NCBI GenBank assembly: GCA_009746045.1
Contig: RPFO01001754.1
Location: forward strand, 1-22,874
DNA from: Mesostigma viride
Taxonomy: Eukaryota > Streptophyta > Mesostigmatophyceae > Mesostigmatales > Mesostigmataceae
DNA: 22,874 bases
Direction: 5' to 3'
Positions 18,568-22,874 of this stretch are shown in pieces. Under the pieces are notes generated by a model that saw nothing but the letters and a program-made list of their open reading frames with translations, searched no databases and was not told the origin of the DNA. Position numbers and translations under genes: made by a program. Each line of letters begins with the position of its first letter. Position 1 is the stretch's first letter.

Positions 18568-18899
18568 GTAAGTGGTAGTTCTATCTATGGCAATGGTGAC
18601 GCTGCAGTTCCACCACTTCGTCGTGTTATGTCGAGTAAGGGTCGCACTGTGGAGTGACCATGTCAAAAGTCTTCCTTTATCATGCATTATAAATGCGGGA
18701 AGTCGCACACAGAAACGACAATGGCAGTCAAACTCTCATCCCGACATATTTCTGGGGTGGTTTCGCAGAGTGACCCTAACTTACCGATTTCGGCGCTGAA
18801 GACCATTTTTCGCGCTCCCGTGCGTTCATAACGTCACGCTGCAAGTCGACCCTTGAATTGTTCTTGTGTGTCAATTTTTCGTTCCTCTGTTCGTGACAG
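18568..18899 (+). other. 332-bp intron with three palindromes
   Basis: It runs from GTAAGT to TCTGTTCGTGACAG. It carries three family members: 18639-18659 (GGGTCGCACTGTGGAGTGAC), 18756-18776 (ends TTTCGCAGAGTGACCC) and 18832-18852 (CGTCACGCTGCAAGTCGACC). This is the highest number of members in any single intron of the gene. Confidence 0.8.
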
Positions 18900-21298
18900 G
18901 AGGTTGGGAAGAAGAAGCTGGATCGCCTATTCGAAATCTCCAAGGGCGCCAATGCCGAAGATCAGGCGGTAGCGGATCGGACGCTTGGGCAGGCGCTTCT
19001 GGATGTTTGGAATTACAACAGGCTGTACTTGCACGGCGTCGTGAAGCAGGGCAAAGGGCATTTTATTCCCGATGGCCATTACACGAACCTGCTGGCGTAC
19101 ATCCTGCCGGCCACCAAACAATCAGTCGGGAGGGAAGGGAGTTTGGAGGGGAGTAAGGAGGATAAGGGGGAGTTGAGGGAGGAAGAAGGCGAGCGGAAAA
19201 AAAACAAGGCCCAACCTTCCCAAATTTCAAATTACAATCGAGTTCTGGCGAACACCTTCCTGCGCCTCACAAAGGCCAGGCCGGATGATGAGAATCACGT
19301 CACACCAGCTTCTGAGGAGACTATGACTCTCAGATGCCGGTTCGCTAACGCCGAGGGCACCAAGAAGGGGCAAAAGGTGTCCTGGACGTCTGTAAGGAAC
19401 CTGGCGTCGTTTCCGATGATGGACGCTGTGTGTGAATGCATCATGAGTGGGGAGGTTGGGCCCGAAAAGCTGTCAAAGTTGGTGGAGTTGGCCAAGGACG
19501 TACTTGAGTGCGTTCGCCAATTCATCCTTATTAAGTTTCAGGAAAAGCCCGACTTGGATGGCGAATGTAAGGGGGGGGCTGATATGGAGTACAAGGCTTC
19601 TCGCTTATTTGAAGAGGTGTTCGGCTGTCGACTACTTGGGCGGATGCCAAGGAACAAGGACGTCGTCGATCGATTCCTTGCATTTTGGGAGAAGGCCGTC
19701 ATCATCACGCGCAATGTCGCCTACCTCTTAAAGTCCGAAGGTCTTGCCAATCACCTAAGGATTCCGAGAAAGGATCTGATGGATAGCAAAATCGATCTAG
19801 TGGATCTCCTCGACAAAACCGCTCCGAACTTCAGCATGAAGGGTTCGCACGGCCTTCTGGACAAGGACTTGTATCTCCACTATCAAAAAAAGATGGAAGG
19901 AGGGGAAGGGAAGAAGGAGGCGGTTGTTGAGGCGAAGGAGAAAGTTGCAGGGAAAGGGGGGGAGAAGGTGGAAGAGAAAAGTGCTGAGCCGATTGAGTAT
20001 AACTGGCGCAGCATTTCCTGGGATAAGATGACCGTCTGGTATTCTTCTCATAGTCTCCCTAAAGGCGGCCCTGACAGGAAGAAGGCATTTGTGAGGAGGG
20101 TGGCGGCGGAGGTGGCGGTGGGCGACGGTGAGGGCTTCCCATCCACTTTCGCGAGGCAAGACGATGGCCTGACGCCACTACCGTGCTGTAGAATCCTGAA
20201 TTTGGATGGTGAGTTCGGCCGCAAGTGGACGTCCTTCAAGGACTTCTGGTGGGGTGACCATGACCTCTTTATGGTTCCTCCAAAAAAGACAACTGTCGAA
20301 CGAGCTTCCGGTTACCACAGGAAGCTTATCGAGCTAGCGACGCAGTTTTTCGAGGAGTTGCGTCCCATCGTGGTCGTTTTTGGCGGAAAGAAGTCATTGG
20401 ATGGCTTCGAAGACTTACTGGTTCGGATGGGGAAGATGCCTGACGTCTCGTGGACGTCATTGGCGAAGAAGAGGAAGGCTGAGGATGACGCGGAAGGAGA
20501 TTCGGATGGGGACGAGGGAGGCGAGGGACAGGGAAAGGAAGGAGGGTCGACTCGCAGAGCGACGTCTACGGGGGGAGAGAAGTCGTCACCGCAGAAGACG
20601 TCTAAGGGGGGAGAGAAGTCGTCACCGCAGAAGACGTCTAAGGGGGGAGAGAAGTCGTCACCGCAGAAGACGCGGGACAAAGGGAAGGGTGGGCAGCGGC
20701 CGTCTGTCCAGCCGCAGCCGGAGTCACACCCTTCCAAAAAGCTTCGAAAGGCAGTTGTTCAAATCTCGGACGACGAAGATGAAGCTGAGCCTGGCGCTTC
20801 TGCCCGGCCTGTCGCTCCTTCCGCGCCTACGCGCGTTTCAAAGTATCCCAAGAAAGAGCTTCGAAGGCAGCCAGTCGAGTCATCATCATCCTCCTCCGAG
20901 GAGGAGGAGGAGGAGGAGGGGGAGGAGGGGGAGGAGGGGGAGGAGGGGGAGAGGGGGAGGAGGGGAGGAGGGGGAGGAGGGGAGGAGGGGAGAGGAGGAG
21001 GAGGAGGAGGAGGAGGAGGAGGAGGAGGAGGAGGAGGAGGAGGAGGAGGAGGAGGAGGAGGAGGAGGAGGAGGAGGAGGAGGAGGAGGGGGAGGAGGAGG
21101 AGGACGGGGATGACGACGAGGAGGAGGAAGATGGAGGGAGGCGAAGGGGTGATGGAAGGGCAAGGGGTGGAGGGGCAGGAGGGTCAACTCGCAGAGCGAC
21201 GTCTGAGGGGAGGAAGAAGCCTGCCGCGCCCTCCAAGTCTTCCGGCTCGTCTCGACCCAAGACAGCTGCTACTCGAGCTCCGAAAGGAATAACAAAGG
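18900..21298 (+). CDS. exon: globular regions, then SPQK and acidic repeats
   Basis: The acceptor is CTGTTCGTGACAG and the donor AAAGG|GTGAGG. About 660 codons are open from 18900 (EVGKKKLDRLFEISKG), with HGVVKQGKGHFIPDGHYTN, a charged linker, a globular part (TMTLRCRFANAEGTKKGQK ... LVDLLDKTAPNFSMKG) and a second one (NWRSISWDKMTVWYSSHSL ... FWWGDHDLFMVPPKKTTVE). Then follow three 36-bp repeats (20565-20672, GEKSSPQKTSKG), a basic/acidic linker and a GGA run. The first frame becomes poly-Gly in that run, while another continues as poly-Glu and then GGSTRRATSEGRKKPAAP to the donor. The exit phase fits the last exon only in this second frame, so a one-base slip lies within the GGA run. No family is recognised; the C-terminal half looks like a charged nuclear-type protein. 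Confidence 0.7.
20544..20564 (+). repeat. palindrome family member within coding DNA
   Basis: GGGTCGACTCGCAGAGCGAC plus G matches the dispersed palindrome family but lies in an open exon, where it encodes GGSTRRAT. A second copy is at 21181-21201. Confidence 0.65.
20565..20672 (+). repeat. 36-bp coding tandem repeat, three copies
   Basis: Units at 20565-20600, 20601-20636 and 20637-20672 begin TCTACGGGGGGAGAGAAG or TCTAAGGGGGGAGAGAAG and differ only at that A/C. Each adds 12 residues (SKGGEKSSPQKT), so copy-number change keeps the frame. Confidence 0.95.
20893..21106 (+). repeat. GGA trinucleotide run in coding exon
   Basis: Imperfect GGGGGAGGA units lead into a nearly pure (GGA)n run over about 21000-21090. 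Depending on frame it reads as Glu, Gly or Arg. A one-base slip here explains the change between the upstream and downstream coding frames. On the other strand the run reads as Pro or Ser tracts, which are shadows. Confidence 0.95.
21181..21201 (+). repeat. second coding palindrome copy
   Basis: GGGTCAACTCGCAGAGCGAC plus G, encoding GGSTRRAT again in the poly-Glu-compatible frame, about 637 bp after the first coding copy. The shared flanks (both preceded by a GGAGGA-like run and followed by GTCT) indicate duplication of a longer segment including the palindrome. Confidence 0.65.
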
Positions 21299-21414
21299 GT
21301 GAGGAAATCGCTGTTTTGGTCGTGGCATGTATCCTGAATTTTTTTTTTAATTCGTTTGCAATCTATCTACGTTGACTTTAGTCCGTCGTTGATGTGCCGA
21401 TTGGTTACGCGCAG

Positions 21415-21944
21415 GTAATGATGTGGTGCGGGCGAACGCTGCGGTGGGCTTCGGTCCTGCAGCTAAACTTGCTGCTCAGTCTGAAGGGGTGGAAGCGAAT
21501 GCGCAGAGCCAAGAGCCTTATGAGAAGCCTACGCTGTGGATGAGACTTATGGACGGGGAACAGAAACACGGAGCACCGGAGTGCTTCTGGATTGATGGGT
21601 GGGCCGAGAACACCATGAGAAGGGCCAATGCGAGTAGGGAAAAGCAAAAGTATACCAAGTTACAGGAGGTGAAGTTGTACGGGCAGGTAGGTGGATACGA
21701 TCGGAAATGGAGGGACGTTTGCATGAAGTTTTTTCCAGAAGAGACAGAGGGCGGAAAGTTGCATAGGGGCAAGTTCTGGATGCCTTTGGACTATGTGAAG
21801 AAGGTGGTGACTCTGATGGACGGAAAGAGTTGGAATGATGTGGCAAAGTGGGCACCTGCGATGTCCATCGATCCAAAGAGGAAGAAGTCCAAAACAGAAC
21901 AGCAGAAATTGGAAGCAGAAGCAAGGAGCAAGAATAAGAAGTGA
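21415..21944 (+). CDS. last exon: basic C-terminal domain
   Basis: The acceptor is TTGGTTACGCGCAG. Entry in phase 1 completes a Gly codon with the previous exon. About 176 codons follow, ending at TGA 21942-21944. The middle is globular (PTLWMRLMDGEQKHGAPECF, WAENTMRRANASREKQKYTK, YDRKWRDVCMKFFPEETEGG, FWMPLDYVKKVVTLMDGKSW) and the tail very basic (DPKRKKSKTEQQKLEAEARS, then KNKK), a possible nuclear localisation region. It has no stops or frame changes. Not recognised. Confidence 0.75.
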
Positions 21945-22181
21945 CGTTCGAAGACTTTATTTTATGTTGGACGAGTCTTTAGTAAATTCAGTCGACTCCG
22001 TCTCAAGTGCGACGAATGTATCCATGATATTCTTCAATGAAACAATGCAATTTCACGCTAATGTAAAGTTTTTATGTCACACGAGACTTACAATGAGATA
22101 AATACCCACAAATTGTAATATTTACGTGAAATTTATACGTTCGCAAGCCAAAATTCAAGATTTTTGCCTCAAAATTGAAGG
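21945..22181. other. 3' region between gene end and right repeat
   Basis: This AT-rich stretch shows no coding potential. It presumably holds the 3' untranslated region and polyadenylation site of the plus-strand gene; I see no clear AATAAA. It ends at the inner edge of the right inverted repeat. Confidence 0.5.
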
Positions 22182-22711
22182 AAAAGTGTCACACACTTGG
22201 CTTGGACCGCGGAACATTCGAAGTGGGCCCGGCCAGTCCGCCGCTGACCTAGGCGGGGCCGGGGGCCAGCGGGGCCGGCCAGGGCGGGGGCGGGCGGCGG
22301 CGGCTGGGAGCAGGGGTGGGGCGGCGCAGCTGTCCCCATGACCTCGGCCGTGCCGTGGCCCAGGCACGAAGCCGCTTGGCTGGGGCGCCGGGGACGTCGT
22401 GGCGGTGGGGCCGGCCGAGGCCGTCCGGTGCCCGAGGCGCTTATACCAGAACCAGGCCCCCTTGCCGTCGTGCTTCTGCTGGCAGCTGCGCAGGTCCTTG
22501 ACATCTGCTGAGCATCTGCCTTCTCAGCCTGCTCGTAGGCGGCCCTCAGAGCTGCTTGCAGCCCAGGTTTGGCGATCGGATCTCTGTTGCGGCGGAGCAT
22601 CTGCCTGGCGGCGACCACTGTCGGTGCGTGACGGTGGATGAGCAAGCTGCCGGCGCGGAGGTAAGGTGGGGAGGGTGCGGGCAGCCAGGCGATACTTGGC
22701 AGCGACACCAC
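22155..22711 (-). CDS. possible flanking-gene exons, uncertain
   Basis: On the minus strand two overlapping frames look partly coding. One is helical (TVVAARQMLRRNRDPIAKPG, then LQAALRAAYEQAEKADAQQM, roughly 22640-22505). The other starts near 22504 after an acceptor-like GATGCTCAGCAG and reads DVKDLRSCQQKHDGKGAWFW then YKRLGHRTAS, followed by Pro/Ala/Gly-rich sequence. The GC-rich stretch (22230-22460) makes long open frames easy by chance, and the part inside the inverted repeat (below 22230) is unlikely to be coding. If real, this is host sequence next to the insertion. Confidence is low. Confidence 0.25.
22182..22229 (-). repeat. right terminal inverted repeat
   Basis: 22210-22229 is the exact reverse complement of 361-380. 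Reading inward on the minus strand, 11 unmatched bases follow, then AAGTGTGTGACACTTTT (22198-22182), close to AAAAGTGTGACACTTTT in the left copy. Sequence further inward does not match the left end, so the shared terminal repeat is short. The outer neighbours are GGCCG on the left and CGGCC on the right, which leaves the exact boundary and any target duplication unclear. Confidence 0.75.
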
Positions 22712-22874
22712 GGAGGATGGATGGATGGGTGGGTGCCAACAGTCCTACCGATCTAAGCTATCTACATCAGCTACCTACGACATTTATCTAACAGCATTAC
22801 TACAACATCTATCATATACATTAAAAATATAATTACTTACAGCAGAGTGAAATCACTCAAACCAACGCAAACGC
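22712..22874. other. right flank end, no gene seen
   Basis: The GC-rich sequence gives way to AT-rich DNA with ATGGATGGATGGGTGGGTG near 22718-22736 and imperfect CTATCTACATCAGCTACCTA words. No feature is supported. Confidence 0.4.

Larger units (their letters stand above)
12663..21944 (+). pseudogene. multi-exon gene, unknown product, frame-broken
   Basis: Twelve exons are supported: 12663-14078, 14238-14300, 14461-14532, 14683-15758, 15876-15928, 16044-16097, 16229-16363, 16495-17003, 17175-17237, 17407-18567, 18900-21298 and 21415-21944. Most junctions are phase 0 with GT-AG ends; the last is phase 1. The product would be roughly 2,100-2,200 residues: coiled coil, Ser/Pro-rich region, Lys/Glu-rich helix, globular parts, a Glu-rich tract, further globular parts, a second acidic tract and a basic tail. 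About ten single-base frame changes are needed, at roughly 12783, 13050, 13256, 14040, 14850, 14945, 15900, 16505, 16830 and 16950, plus one in the GGA run near 20930-21090. Many are in homopolymers. It is either a decaying gene or one with sequence errors. No known family was recognised. The 5' end is not seen, though the stub at 6711-6896 is a candidate. It ends about 240 bp before the right inverted repeat. Confidence 0.6.

Noticed and set aside
20886-21260. Minus-strand Pro- or Ser-rich frames over the GGA run.
   Set aside because: Simple-sequence shadows of the coding exon on the plus strand.
1-22874. Maverick/Polinton or giant-virus-derived element, suggested by the size and terminal repeats.
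   Set aside because: I see no family B DNA polymerase, retroviral-type integrase, packaging ATPase or capsid gene. The recombinase-like gene is a DDE transposase-like protein.

Overview
The window looks eukaryotic and nuclear. Both strands carry short GT-AG introns, many in phase 0, with pyrimidine-rich acceptors, TATA boxes, large minisatellites and long acidic or Lys/Glu-rich protein tracts. I cannot name the species. A repeat-rich streptophyte (charophyte) alga would fit the overall look, but that is an impression and not evidence from the sequence.

The main structural result is a perfect 20-bp inverted repeat, GGCCCACTTCGAATGTTCCG at 361-380 and its reverse complement at 22210-22229. Each copy is followed on its inner side by a second related motif containing GTGACACTTTT. 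This suggests that about 21.87 kb (361-22229) is one very large terminal-inverted-repeat DNA transposon, or a composite of nested elements, sitting in flanking DNA of which 360 bp (left) and 645 bp (right) are visible.

Layout, left to right: left flank (1-360); left inverted repeat with a 61-bp subterminal tandem repeat (361-510); a frameshifted minus-strand reading frame of unknown function (794-1256); an intact three-exon minus-strand gene for a DDE-transposase-like protein (1837-5249); an AT-rich stretch (5581-6120); a compact divergent promoter with back-to-back TATA boxes (6356-6363 on minus, 6676-6683 on plus); a two-exon plus-strand N-terminal stub (6711-6896) that stops where a 37-bp minisatellite begins; a rearranged zone with 257-bp and 125-bp direct repeats (7094-8891); a second 37-bp array (8906-9306); a 2.8-kb array of a 30-bp minisatellite with higher-order structure (9308-12092); an array of eight small palindromes (12126-12594); then a multi-exon plus-strand gene (12663-21944) that ends about 240 bp before the right inverted repeat.

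The two main genes are transcribed outward from the centre, each ending near its own terminal repeat. The transposase-like gene is open through all three exons. The plus-strand gene has consistent exon-intron structure, but reading it through needs about ten single-base frame changes, mostly in its first half and often at homopolymers. Its last exons (17407 onward) are open except at a GGA repeat. I do not recognise its product.

A short imperfect palindrome centred on CTGCAG or CCGCAG/CGCAGA, about 20-24 bp long, occurs at least 25 times. It lies in 8 of the 11 introns of the plus-strand gene, in the minus-strand introns, in intergenic DNA, as a regular array, and twice inside coding sequence. 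I consider this and the paired terminal repeats the two observations most worth following up.
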